The notes under the pieces: model-generated | Told to the model about the DNA's origin: nothing | Databases searched by the model: none | The model's input: only the letters and a program-made list of their open reading frames with translations | Part shown: positions 1 to 7,005 of the stretch, piece by piece | Numbering within the stretch: the first letter of the stretch is position 1 | Layout of the letters: the number at the start of each line of letters is the position of its first letter | Made by a program: the position numbers and the translations under genes | NCBI RefSeq assembly: GCF_018138385.1 | Contig: NZ_JAGSIE010000033.1 | Coordinates: forward strand, 1-32,315 | DNA: 32,315 bases | Reading direction: 5' to 3' | DNA from: Allobacillus saliphilus | GTDB taxonomy: Bacteria > Bacillota > Bacilli > Bacillales > Alkalibacillaceae

Positions 1-2
1 AT

Positions 3-215
3 GGAAAGAAGATTGTAACCGTTGCAAGAAACTTCCCGTCTAGTCAGCTATGTTCAAGCTGTGGCTACCGCAATCAAAACGTTAAAAATCTCGCCTTACG
101 TGAATGGACCTGTAATGATTGTGGGAAACATCACGATCGAGACCTTAACGCAAGTATAAATATCAAAAACGAAGCCATAAGACTTCTAACCGTAGGTACT
201 ACGGGGCTAGCCTAA
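3..215 (+). CDS. tnpB: RNA-guided endonuclease TnpB, C-terminal fragment (truncated by window edge)
   Basis: Frame 3 from base 3 is open to TAA at 213-215 and encodes the last 70 residues of an OrfB/TnpB protein. Visible features are a zinc ribbon with two CxxC pairs (CSSC and CNDC) and the following DRDLNAS, which is the RuvC-III segment with its catalytic aspartate, then INIKNEA. The tail after it is short and ends GTTGLA. TnpB is an omega-RNA-guided nuclease that cuts the empty donor site and helps the element persist. The visible part is intact, so there is no sign of decay, but the RuvC-I and RuvC-II residues lie upstream of the window. Confidence 0.9.
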   Translation, partial: GKKIVTVARNFPSSQLCSSCGYRNQNVKNLALREWTCNDCGKHHDRDLNASINIKNEAIRLLTVGTTGLA

Positions 216-298
216 TCAATAACTGGCGGTTACGCTGGTGTTCTTAGGAATCCCCCACTTCAAACAACCATAAGGTTGTTAAGTGGCGGGTAGTTCAA
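150..298 (+). ncRNA. Probable omega-RNA (reRNA) scaffold region of the TnpB element
   Basis: In IS605-type elements the guide RNA is transcribed in the tnpB direction, overlaps the tnpB 3' end, and uses the right-end hairpin as scaffold with the guide immediately beyond the element. Here CCACTT (255-260) pairs with AAGTGG (281-286) and AACAACC (263-269) pairs with GGTTGTT (274-280); CCC (252-254) can extend the stem with GGG (288-290). The 5' boundary is a guess. The guide would be the roughly 16-20 bases starting at 299, which is the start of the DUF2975 gene. Confidence 0.55.
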
Positions 299-359
299 GA
301 AACGAGGAACAACATTCTTTTTAAAAACAACGGTTTTTCTAATTGGAACTACAATACTT

Positions 360-773
360 TTGTTGTCTGTGTTTTTCTTGCCTTGGTTAGCGAGTTATAC
401 CGCATCTATGTATCCTGAATTTGCTTATTTGCAATATCCAGTTTTAATAGGGATGTATGTAACAGCAATCCCATTTTTCTTTGCTCTATATCAAGCTCTA
501 AAACTCTTAAACTATATTGATCATAGTAAAGCTTTCTCCGATCAATCTTTAGAGGCATTAAAAAATATAAAATACTGTGCAATTTTAATCAGTGGATTAT
601 ATGTAATTGGGACTATTTTTCTTATATCGCAAAGCTCCCTCCACCCAAGTGTAGCAATTATCGGATTTGCAATTATATTTACTTCTGTTGTTATTGCGGT
701 TTTTGCAGCGGTTCTTCAAAAGTTATTCAAAAATGCTTTAGTAATAAAGTCGGAAAATGATTTGACAGTCTGA
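360..773 (+). CDS. DUF2975 membrane protein, start codon removed by the IS insertion
   Basis: This is a small four-helix membrane protein of the DUF2975 family, which normally sits directly upstream of a YozG-type XRE regulator, as it does here. The function is not established. Family members typically start MKRGTT; the matching KRGTTFFLK is encoded in frame from base 300, but no ATG, GTG or TTG precedes it because the IS right end supplies AAG at 297-299 and a stop at 291-293. The only usable start is TTG at 360 or 363, without a good ribosome binding site, and this removes about 20 residues including most of the first helix. The rest of the frame is intact to TGA. It is probably a recently inactivated gene. 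Confidence 0.75.
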   Translation: MLSVFFLPWLASYTASMYPEFAYLQYPVLIGMYVTAIPFFFALYQALKLLNYIDHSKAFSDQSLEALKNIKYCAILISGLYVIGTIFLISQSSLHPSVAIIGFAIIFTSVVIAVFAAVLQKLFKNALVIKSENDLTV

Positions 774-783
774 GGTGAAGACA

Positions 784-1002
784 GTGGCAATTATAATCAA
801 TATTGACGTAATGTTAGCGAAAAGGAAAATGAGTGTAACAGAACTTTCCGAAAGAGTTGGAATAACGATGGCCAATATTTCCATTTTGAAAAATGGAAAA
901 GCGAAAGCTATTCGATTATCAACTTTAGATGCAATTTGTGAGGTTTTAGAGTGTCAACCTGGTGATATTCTCGAATATCGAAGTGACGAGGAATCCGAAT
1001 AA
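784..1002 (+). CDS. YozG-like XRE/Cro-CI family transcriptional regulator
   Basis: A 72-residue protein consisting of little more than a helix-turn-helix: the segment SVTELSERVGITMANISILK contains the two HTH helices and is followed by the C-terminal CQPGDILEY typical of this small regulator family. I chose GTG at 784 over the in-frame GTG at 775 because AGGTG (773-777) then lies six bases upstream and the protein begins MAIIINIDVML, as relatives do. It is the conserved downstream partner of DUF2975 genes and probably regulates the pair. Its gene is undamaged, but its native promoter lay upstream of the DUF2975 gene and is now separated from it by the transposon. Confidence 0.85.
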   Translation: MAIIINIDVMLAKRKMSVTELSERVGITMANISILKNGKAKAIRLSTLDAICEVLECQPGDILEYRSDEESE

Positions 1003-1050
1003 AATGTATGAGCGAAAAAATATAATAAAAATATAGCGACAGGTGATTTT

Positions 1051-1482
1051 ATGGACATAAAGTTCTCATTTATTTTAAACACTGATCAACCAAAAGAAAC
1101 GAAACCACAATATTCTGCTTACGACAATGGATTTATTGAAGGCGAGCTAAAGATAACGCTAAATGAAAAAGTTTTTTTCTCCGACCCATATATCAATCTT
1201 GCAGAGCTTGGAATACAATTAGGAAAATGGCTCCAACAAGTTCAAAAGGGGTACAAGGTGAATATGAATTATGAAACTATTGATCACGACGAAGTAATTC
1301 TCAACTTTCTCTATGAAGCTAATGACAATTGGCGTATTTTTTCAATCTGGCAAGAGTTTGAGTCTGAAGAATTCATTCCTACTACGAAATTAGTGAAAGT
1401 TGTTAAAGATTATTTAACTAGCTTAAACAATGAATTGCACGAAATAGACTACGTTGTAAAACTTGACAAGTACCTAAAATAA
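1051..1482 (+). CDS. Hypothetical protein, 143 residues
   Basis: The ATG at 1051 follows AGGTGATTTT. The product is soluble and acidic, with no signal peptide, no membrane segment and no motif I can name. It looks like one compact domain: an N-terminal beta-rich part ([24 protein letters not shown]) followed by helices ([15 protein letters not shown]) and a C-terminal helical part. Similar proteins of about 140 residues are scattered through Bacillus genomes as uncharacterised singletons. It could be cargo of the accessory region beside the IS element or an ordinary lineage gene; the sequence alone does not decide. Confidence 0.6.
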   Translation: MDIKFSFILNTDQPKETKPQYSAYDNGFIEGELKITLNEKVFFSDPYINLAELGIQLGKWLQQVQKGYKVNMNYETIDHDEVILNFLYEANDNWRIFSIWQEFESEEFIPTTKLVKVVKDYLTSLNNELHEIDYVVKLDKYLK

Positions 1483-1542
1483 AATGAAATTTCATAAATG
1501 GGTTGAAATTTCACACAAAAACATTTTAACCAACACTAACGA

Positions 1543-1860
1543 TTAAACATATGAACCAAAAATATTGAAGTTTATTACAGTGACGATCACCGCTATCCAT
1601 ATGGTTAATTCTGCAAAATGAACAAGGATTTCTTTTCGATTTGATGTATACTTCAATGTGAAAAATGCATAAATCATGAAATCAAACAACGCCCACCCGA
1701 TAATAAACCATAAGAAAACATGAAATGAAAGGCTTGGACTCGCAGATGTCTTAATCAACAGTACAATCCATAGGAGTAAGCCTATTCCACCCATATACCA
1801 ACTTATTTTCTTATGCAATGAATTAATGTGTCTGTTCGTAAAAATATCTTTAATGTTCAT
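1543..1860 (-). CDS. Small hypothetical membrane protein (three helices)
   Basis: This 105-residue protein has three hydrophobic segments, at about residues 21-38, 46-68 and 84-101, with a basic loop (KYTSNRKE) between the second and third. No family is recognised. Its ATG lies inside the last codons of a 31-codon frame (1850-1945) with a strong ribosome binding site, and the two overlap by 11 bases. The gene has no strong Shine-Dalgarno of its own, so translational coupling to the upstream peptide is likely. Confidence 0.6.
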   Translation of the reverse strand: MNIKDIFTNRHINSLHKKISWYMGGIGLLLWIVLLIKTSASPSLSFHVFLWFIIGWALFDFMIYAFFTLKYTSNRKEILVHFAELTIWIAVIVTVINFNIFGSYV

Positions 1861-1945
1861 GTAAAGATTTTCTAATGATGATTTGTATTAGCGTAATAAA
1901 AAGAAAAATAGCTATTAAGATTAGGAAAGCTTTTACGAGTTCCAT
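1850..1945 (-). CDS. 31-residue single-helix membrane peptide
   Basis: A short frame with GGAGGAGCG six bases before its ATG, one of the better ribosome binding sites nearby. It encodes Met-Glu-Leu-Val-Lys, then an almost unbroken hydrophobic helix of about 20 residues (FLILIAIFLFITLIQIII), then a basic tail RKSLHEH. The stop codon overlaps the start of the downstream membrane gene by 11 bases. It may act as a leader that delivers ribosomes to that gene, as a small membrane partner of its product, or both. Peptides of this form are seldom annotated. Support is the ribosome binding site, the overlap and the helix-plus-positive-tail layout. Confidence 0.5.
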   Translation of the reverse strand: MELVKAFLILIAIFLFITLIQIIIRKSLHEH

Positions 1946-2140
1946 AACGCTCCTCCATTCAATCGAAGTTTTTAAATTAATTTCATGCCCCAATTAAACC
2001 TCGAAATCTTTTTCACTATATTTCATTATAAAGGAAAAAAATGTATTTTTAGTACTCTCAAAAAAGTTAATTTTAACTAATATTCAAATCTAGTACTTGT
2101 TCCTATACAATAGAATAAGGATTGATAAAGGATGGATGTT

Positions 2141-3313
2141 ATGAACGCGCCTACAAAAAATCGAATCATCTCCGTTGATGCCATTCGAGGTTTTTCTTTA
2201 TTCGGTATTTTAGTTGTTAATATACTTTCATTTCATTCGCCTCACTTCGTGTATGGGGGTAAGCAATCATTTTATGAAACGATGGCAACGAATGGAGAGA
2301 TAGTTGATAGCAGTCTTATACTGACAGTGATTGACCTCTTTTTCCAAGCGAGCTTTTATCCATTATTCTCGCTCTTATTCGGCATCGGTTTATGGATCAT
2401 GTATGAAAAAAGGGATTCCTTGGAAGCGAAGCGAATATTAATAAAGAGAATGTTTATTTTAATGGGGATCGGACTTTTGCATGGAATCTTTATTTGGTAT
2501 GGGGACATTCTGTTTTCGTATAGTATTGTTGGATTGATTGCCATTCGTTTTCTGCAAGTTTCAATTAAAAAGTTATTGATTTGGGCAATAAGTTTATTAG
2601 CTGTTCCTACTATATTGTTCACATTGGCAGCTTATTCAGTTCGAGAGCAAATGGTAGTCGTTTATGAACATGAAATCAACAAAGCTACCGAAGCTTACCG
2701 AGGTACATATAGTGAAATTTTTCAACAAAATTTATCGGATTGGTTATTGATGGTTGATCCGATTCAACTACTGCTTACAGTCATGACGATTTTACCGATG
2801 TTTTTATTCGGAATCATAATAGGGCGTCTCCGGTTGTTTGATGATGTGAAGAAGTATAAGCAAATGATCTGGCGAATAATTGGAGTTACATTTGTTATTG
2901 CTGTCGTTTTTAAAGCTGGACCATATTTGTTTGAAAATAAAATGTGGTTGAATTTTATGCAAGATTCTATTGGAGGAAGTGCTTCAGCGATTTTCTATTT
3001 CTTTGCACTACTCATGCTTCTTACTTCGTTGCAGAAGACATCTATTCTTGTGAAGTTATTTTCGTCTGTAGGCAGGCTATCGTTATCGAATTATTTACTC
3101 CAAAGTATTATTGGGTTTTGGTTATTCTATGGAGTCGGTATGAATCTGTACGGCACACAGCCATTAAGTAAATTAATGTTGTTCGTAGTAATCATTTACT
3201 TCATTCAATTGGTAGTCAGCTATTTCTTTTTAAAAAAGTTTCGAATAGGCCCATTTGAATGGCTCTATCGTTCGTTGACATATGGCAAGATAATGGGATT
3301 TAAAGAGAAATAG
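2141..3313 (+). CDS. DUF418 domain-containing membrane protein (YeiB-like)
   Basis: A polytopic membrane protein of about 390 residues. The N-terminal ISVDAIRGFSLFGILVVNI and the C-terminal half with RLSLSNYLLQSIIG and GPFEWLYRSLTYG are the signatures of the DUF418/YeiB family, which resembles membrane acyltransferases of the heparan-acetyltransferase type. The substrate is unknown. I prefer ATG at 2141 because AAAGGA lies eight bases upstream; ATG at 2132 is the alternative and adds three residues. It is first in an apparent operon with the DUF2157 and GDYXXLXY-like genes, 18 bases before the next start. Confidence 0.85.
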   Translation: MNAPTKNRIISVDAIRGFSLFGILVVNILSFHSPHFVYGGKQSFYETMATNGEIVDSSLILTVIDLFFQASFYPLFSLLFGIGLWIMYEKRDSLEAKRILIKRMFILMGIGLLHGIFIWYGDILFSYSIVGLIAIRFLQVSIKKLLIWAISLLAVPTILFTLAAYSVREQMVVVYEHEINKATEAYRGTYSEIFQQNLSDWLLMVDPIQLLLTVMTILPMFLFGIIIGRLRLFDDVKKYKQMIWRIIGVTFVIAVVFKAGPYLFENKMWLNFMQDSIGGSASAIFYFFALLMLLTSLQKTSILVKLFSSVGRLSLSNYLLQSIIGFWLFYGVGMNLYGTQPLSKLMLFVVIIYFIQLVVSYFFLKKFRIGPFEWLYRSLTYGKIMGFKEK

Positions 3314-3331
3314 AAAGGGGGAAACAGCAAG

Positions 3332-4537
3332 ATGAAAAATCAATGGCTAGAAAAAGAATCAAAACGCTGGGTAGAAGAAGAAGTTATCGATTCGCAACAA
3401 CGAAAAGCTATTCTGAATCTTTATCCAGCTAAGAACAATACATCGATTTTCTTCACGTTTGCCTTTATGTTATTTAGTTTAGCTGTATTGACCTTTCTTG
3501 CGTCCAATTGGACAGATATTTATCCATTAATCCGAACAACGTTATTACTAGGTTTTCTAATCGTCTTCTATTATTTAGGAACGAGATGGATTGAGGATGG
3601 CAAGCGATTAATTGGTGAAGTCAGTTACTTAATCGCTTTACTGTTATTTGGGTTTTCGATTTTCTTAATTGGTGAGATGTATCATTATCACTTTAATAGT
3701 ATTTTTGCCTTCCTGGTTTGGAGTTTCGTTGCTTTGTTGCTCTACCTAAGTTACTCGAGTCGGTGGATATGGGCAGCAGGTGTTCTGATTATTGTTGTCG
3801 GCCAAATGGTTAACTTATTTGGTCTTCGTGAGTTCAGTTGGATTCTGTTTATCTTATTTGTATTAGCGTATGGACTCATTTTATATGCACGAAATATACG
3901 TTGGATGGCTATTGTATATAGCATCGCTTTCTTTATCCAAATTCTCGGTTTATCAGCTGAGAAGTTATCACTTGTTTGGGTGACGTTTTTCTTAATCTCA
4001 TTATATTTTATCGGAAAACTTATCGGATCCACTGAGGTTGGTAAGGTGCTTCATTCTTTAGCTCCTGTTTATATGTTTTTGTTCGTCGTTTTTCACGTGT
4101 TGTTTATAAGTGGGGATTTTCAATTTTATGAAGAGCTTAATGTTGTCTATTTTGTCGTTCATATATTTTTAATGAGTTTAATCATCTTATATTTATATAT
4201 GAAAAAAGAAATATTTTCGATTGTTCAGCTAGTCATTTTTATACCAACCTTTGTCATTCCTGAGGCCAGTGACTATGTGGCTTCGGTTGCATTGTTCATT
4301 TTCTCTGTGTCTCATTTGATGGAAGGGTTCAAATTTAAAAATCAACGTCATATGAACTTTGGAACTGCTACATTTTTAATCAGTACGTTCGTTGTTTATT
4401 CAAAGGTTGCATGGGGCTATTTAAGCCAATCATTATTTTTCTTAGTTGCAGGAGTTATTTTATTTGTGATCGGTTACTTGTTGAATCGACAACAAAAAAT
4501 GTACATCGAAGAAGGGGGAGAGCGCAATGATTCGTAA
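3332..4537 (+). CDS. DUF2157 domain-containing membrane protein
   Basis: A 401-residue protein. The N-terminal cytoplasmic segment (WLEKESKRWVEEEVIDSQQR) is the classic start of DUF2157, followed by about a dozen hydrophobic helices and a short charged tail. The function is unknown; the family commonly occurs with GDYXXLXY proteins, as here. AAAGGGGGAA precedes the ATG. The last 11 bases overlap the next gene, indicating coupled translation. The closeness of the upstream DUF418 gene suggests that the three act together in the envelope. Confidence 0.85.
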   Translation: MKNQWLEKESKRWVEEEVIDSQQRKAILNLYPAKNNTSIFFTFAFMLFSLAVLTFLASNWTDIYPLIRTTLLLGFLIVFYYLGTRWIEDGKRLIGEVSYLIALLLFGFSIFLIGEMYHYHFNSIFAFLVWSFVALLLYLSYSSRWIWAAGVLIIVVGQMVNLFGLREFSWILFILFVLAYGLILYARNIRWMAIVYSIAFFIQILGLSAEKLSLVWVTFFLISLYFIGKLIGSTEVGKVLHSLAPVYMFLFVVFHVLFISGDFQFYEELNVVYFVVHIFLMSLIILYLYMKKEIFSIVQLVIFIPTFVIPEASDYVASVALFIFSVSHLMEGFKFKNQRHMNFGTATFLISTFVVYSKVAWGYLSQSLFFLVAGVILFVIGYLLNRQQKMYIEEGGERNDS

Positions 4538-5036
4538 AAAGTTATTGATGAGTCTTGTTGGCTTTCAAGTCCTCTTTTTAATCGGTATGGTATTGTCAGG
4601 ATATGTAATAGAACAAGTAGGCGATACAATAACCTTACAAACAAAAGCGGAGCCTTATGATTATATCGTCTTTGAAGATGAGATTGTCTTGAATTTTACA
4701 GCAGAAGAAATTCGTCCAGAGAATTGGTTCATGTCAGGTGAGCCAGAATCGAATCAAGTCATTCATGTACTATTGACACCAAGTGATCAAGGTTATTACC
4801 AAGTGAAAGCTGCAAGCGATAAAAAAATGGATGCAGATAAAAATGAAGTCATTATAAAAGCACGATATTCATACAAAGATTATAAACAGAATCATATTGT
4901 GCGATTTGGTATTGATCATTACCGAACAGATACATCAAAGTTCGCGATTAATAGTTCACATCCGAGGTTTGACGTTGAAGTCGCTCTTTCCCCTTGGGGA
5001 CAAAGTAAAGTATTGGATATAGAAGTCATCGATTAA
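4527..5036 (+). CDS. GDYXXLXY-type membrane-anchored protein (motif degenerate)
   Basis: This 169-residue protein has an N-terminal transmembrane anchor (LMSLVGFQVLFLIGMVLSG) and an extracytoplasmic beta-rich domain. Family members carry a G-D-Y-x-x-L-x-Y motif after a GxxxxLxT segment. Here GDTITLQTKAEP is kept, but the motif region reads EDEIVLNF, so the family call rests on the preceding segment, the size and the position directly after a DUF2157 gene. The ATG sits inside the end of the DUF2157 frame with GGGGGAG upstream. The gene ends the operon at a bidirectional terminator. Function unknown. Confidence 0.65.
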   Translation: MIRKKLLMSLVGFQVLFLIGMVLSGYVIEQVGDTITLQTKAEPYDYIVFEDEIVLNFTAEEIRPENWFMSGEPESNQVIHVLLTPSDQGYYQVKAASDKKMDADKNEVIIKARYSYKDYKQNHIVRFGIDHYRTDTSKFAINSSHPRFDVEVALSPWGQSKVLDIEVID

Positions 5037-5075
5037 AAAAATCAGTTAGGAACATATTGTTCACTAACTGATTTT
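5035..5075. terminator. Bidirectional Rho-independent terminator
   Basis: ATCAGTTAG (5041-5049) pairs with CTAACTGAT (5064-5072). The stem is flanked by A-tracts on the left and TTTT on the right, so it can end both the DUF418-DUF2157 operon and the convergent rocD gene. Confidence 0.8.
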
Positions 5076-5080
5076 CTTCG

Positions 5081-6271
5081 TTATAGCACTTCTTTAATCT
5101 TTTCAATTGCCCAATCTAAGTCTTCTTTTTCGATAATCAATGGAGGAGCGAACCGTATAACATTATCATGTGTTTCTTTACAGAGTAATCCTTTCTCCTT
5201 TAAAGCTTCGCAGTATGGTCTTGCAGATTCTGTCAGTTCAACACCGATAAAGAGTCCACGTCCGCGAATTTCTTTAATTTTTGGATCGTCGATTTCACGA
5301 AGTTTTTCCAACATGTAATTTCCAAGCTCTAAGGAACGTTCGGCTAATTTTTCTTCTTCCAATACTTCTAATGAAGCGATGGATACTGCTGAAGCTAATG
5401 GGTTTCCACCGAAAGTCGATCCGTGTGATCCCGGATTAAAAACGCCTAAGATCTCTTTGTTGGCAACGATACAGGAGATAGGGAAAACACCACCACCAAG
5501 TGCTTTTCCTAGAATCAATACATCAGGCTCAACATTCTCCCAGTCACAAGCGAACATCTTACCGCTTCTCGCAAGGCCCGCTTGGATTTCATCAGCCATG
5601 TAAAGGACATTGTTTTCTTTACAAACTTCATAAGCTTCTTTTAAATAACCTTCTTCAGGAATATTAATTCCAGCTTCTCCTTGAATCGGTTCAAATAAAA
5701 ATGCAGCTGTATTTTCTGTAATTGCATTTTTCAGTGCGTCGATATCGCCGTAAGGAATTACTTTAATTCCCGGTAGCAACGGTCCATAGCCGCGCTGGTA
5801 TTCTTCTTCGGACGATAAAGAAATAGCTAACATCGTGCGGCCGTGGAAGTTACCTTCACAAACGATGATCTCCGCTTGGTTATCGGCGACTCCTTTTACA
5901 TCATAAGCCCAACGTCTTGCTGCTTTGACAGCAGTCTCAACTGCTTCAGCTCCTGTGTTCATCGGTAAAGCCATATCTTTGTTCGTCAACTTACAGATTT
6001 TTTCATACCATGGACCTAATTGATCGTTATGAAACGCACGGGAAGTGAGTGTGATTCGGTCCGCTTGATCCTTCAATGCTTGAATGATCTTTGGGTGCCG
6101 ATGGCCTTGGTTAACAGCTGAGTATGCACTAAGCATGTCCAAGTATCGATTTCCTTCAGGATCTTCTACCCAAATGCCTTCTCCTTTTGAGATAACAATT
6201 GGAAGTGGGTTATAGTTACGTGCACCGTATTGATCGGTTTGTTCAATAATTTGTTCTGTTTTTGTACCCAT
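5081..6271 (-). CDS. rocD: Ornithine aminotransferase
   Basis: A class III PLP-dependent aminotransferase of 396 residues, the usual length for the enzyme that converts ornithine and 2-oxoglutarate to glutamate-5-semialdehyde and glutamate. Visible marks are the start [16 protein letters not shown], the cofactor-site [13 protein letters not shown], the PLP-contacting YMADEIQAG, and the Schiff-base lysine in [11 protein letters not shown] chose ATG at 6271 because GGAGGCG lies upstream and relatives start there; the longer open frame runs back through the promoter. A promoter with TTCACA and TATAAT, 17 apart, lies just upstream, so transcription looks like ordinary sigma-A rather than the -12/-24 type known for roc genes in B. 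subtilis. No other roc genes are adjacent. Confidence 0.93.
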   Translation of the reverse strand: MGTKTEQIIEQTDQYGARNYNPLPIVISKGEGIWVEDPEGNRYLDMLSAYSAVNQGHRHPKIIQALKDQADRITLTSRAFHNDQLGPWYEKICKLTNKDMALPMNTGAEAVETAVKAARRWAYDVKGVADNQAEIIVCEGNFHGRTMLAISLSSEEEYQRGYGPLLPGIKVIPYGDIDALKNAITENTAAFLFEPIQGEAGINIPEEGYLKEAYEVCKENNVLYMADEIQAGLARSGKMFACDWENVEPDVLILGKALGGGVFPISCIVANKEILGVFNPGSHGSTFGGNPLASAVSIASLEVLEEEKLAERSLELGNYMLEKLREIDDPKIKEIRGRGLFIGVELTESARPYCEALKEKGLLCKETHDNVIRFAPPLIIEKEDLDWAIEKIKEVL

Positions 6272-6310
6272 TAAAATCGCCTCCGTTACCTGTATTCTGT
6301 TCCAACTTTC

Positions 6311-6339
6311 ATTATAACGTGAATGGTTATCTCTGTGAA
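6311..6339 (-). promoter_or_regulatory. Sigma-A type promoter of rocD
   Basis: On the minus strand, -35 TTCACA (6339-6334) and a consensus -10 TATAAT (6316-6311) are separated by 17 bases. Transcription would start about 35 bases before the rocD ATG at 6271. Confidence 0.65.
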
Positions 6340-6460
6340 CTATTCCCCTGGAAACCCTTACAACCATTCTGCGTTAAGTGATTTTATTCCTATGTACAGT
6401 TTTTTCTATGAAACAGGAAATATTCTGCTGATTAGTATATCTGTATAAAATGTTTAAAAG

Positions 6461-6489
6461 TTGTCAATCAAATGATCACATGGAATAAT
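6461..6489 (+). promoter_or_regulatory. Sigma-A type promoter of yisL
   Basis: -35 TTGTCA (6461-6466), a 17-base spacer and -10 AATAAT (6484-6489), 41 bases before the yisL start codon. Each hexamer matches consensus at five of six positions. Confidence 0.6.
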
Positions 6490-6529
6490 GAGAGATGGTA
6501 GGATAGTATAGAGAGGAGGACGATAGAAA

Positions 6530-6904
6530 ATGACCCATTTACACATTACTACGTGGGCTGTCGGAATTATTTTATTTTTTGTTGTACTTGCATTTATGGG
6601 TAAAGAAGGTAAAGAAAAAGTCGCAAAGATTACCCATATGGTACTTCGACTATTCTATGTTCTTATTTTGCTGACAGGTTTAGAATTGTTCTTCCGATTC
6701 TATATCGGTGCACCATGGTCAGAGACTACAGAAGCCTTGGTTAAATCGGTCGGTGGTGTTTGGATTATCGCAGCAATGGAAATGATCTTGATCCGTGGCA
6801 AAAAAGGGAAGTCTACGTTCAGTGGCTGGCTTCAGTTTGCCATCGCATTGATTTTAACAATTGCTTTAGGATTTGGACGTTTACCGATGGGTATTTTGCC
6901 ATAA
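6530..6904 (+). CDS. yisL: YisL family membrane protein (DUF1516)
   Basis: A 124-residue protein with four transmembrane helices. The start MTHLHITTWAVGIILFFV, the KITHMVLRLFYVL segment and the C-terminal GRLPMGILP match YisL of B. subtilis. Function unknown. GAGGAGGACG precedes the ATG by an ideal distance. The gene is monocistronic: it has its own promoter and is followed within ten bases by a compact terminator. Confidence 0.88.
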   Translation: MTHLHITTWAVGIILFFVVLAFMGKEGKEKVAKITHMVLRLFYVLILLTGLELFFRFYIGAPWSETTEALVKSVGGVWIIAAMEMILIRGKKGKSTFSGWLQFAIALILTIALGFGRLPMGILP

Positions 6905-6911
6905 CGTGTTT

Positions 6912-6937
6912 GAAAAGCCTCTTATATGAGGCTTTTC
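6912..6937 (+). terminator. Rho-independent terminator after yisL
   Basis: GAAAAGCCTC (6912-6921) and GAGGCTTTTC (6928-6937) form a perfect ten-base stem with a six-base loop and the T-tract inside the 3' arm. Confidence 0.8.
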
Positions 6938-7005
6938 TAATGGTTGATAGTGACAAATCTGGGAATGGTACTTCTACGAAATTTACATAAAAAGTGGTGA
7001 GAGAA

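Larger units (their letters stand above)
1..298 (+). mobile_element. 3' part of an IS200/IS605-family (tnpB-carrying) element, up to its right end
   Basis: The window opens inside this element. It contains the tnpB C-terminus, then a short non-coding tail holding a long imperfect hairpin (bases 252-290), and ends at TTCAA (294-298). A subterminal hairpin followed by a TCAA-like cleavage sequence is the usual right end of this family, which transposes as single strands without target duplication. The right boundary is inferred from that TTCAA and from the sudden start of DUF2975 coding sequence at 299/300. The left end lies outside the window, so the presence of a tnpA transposase cannot be judged. 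Confidence 0.85.

Noticed and set aside
1485-1513. Repeated TGAAATTTCA as a terminator
   Set aside because: Each copy is a self-palindrome, the stem is AT-only and there is no T-run.
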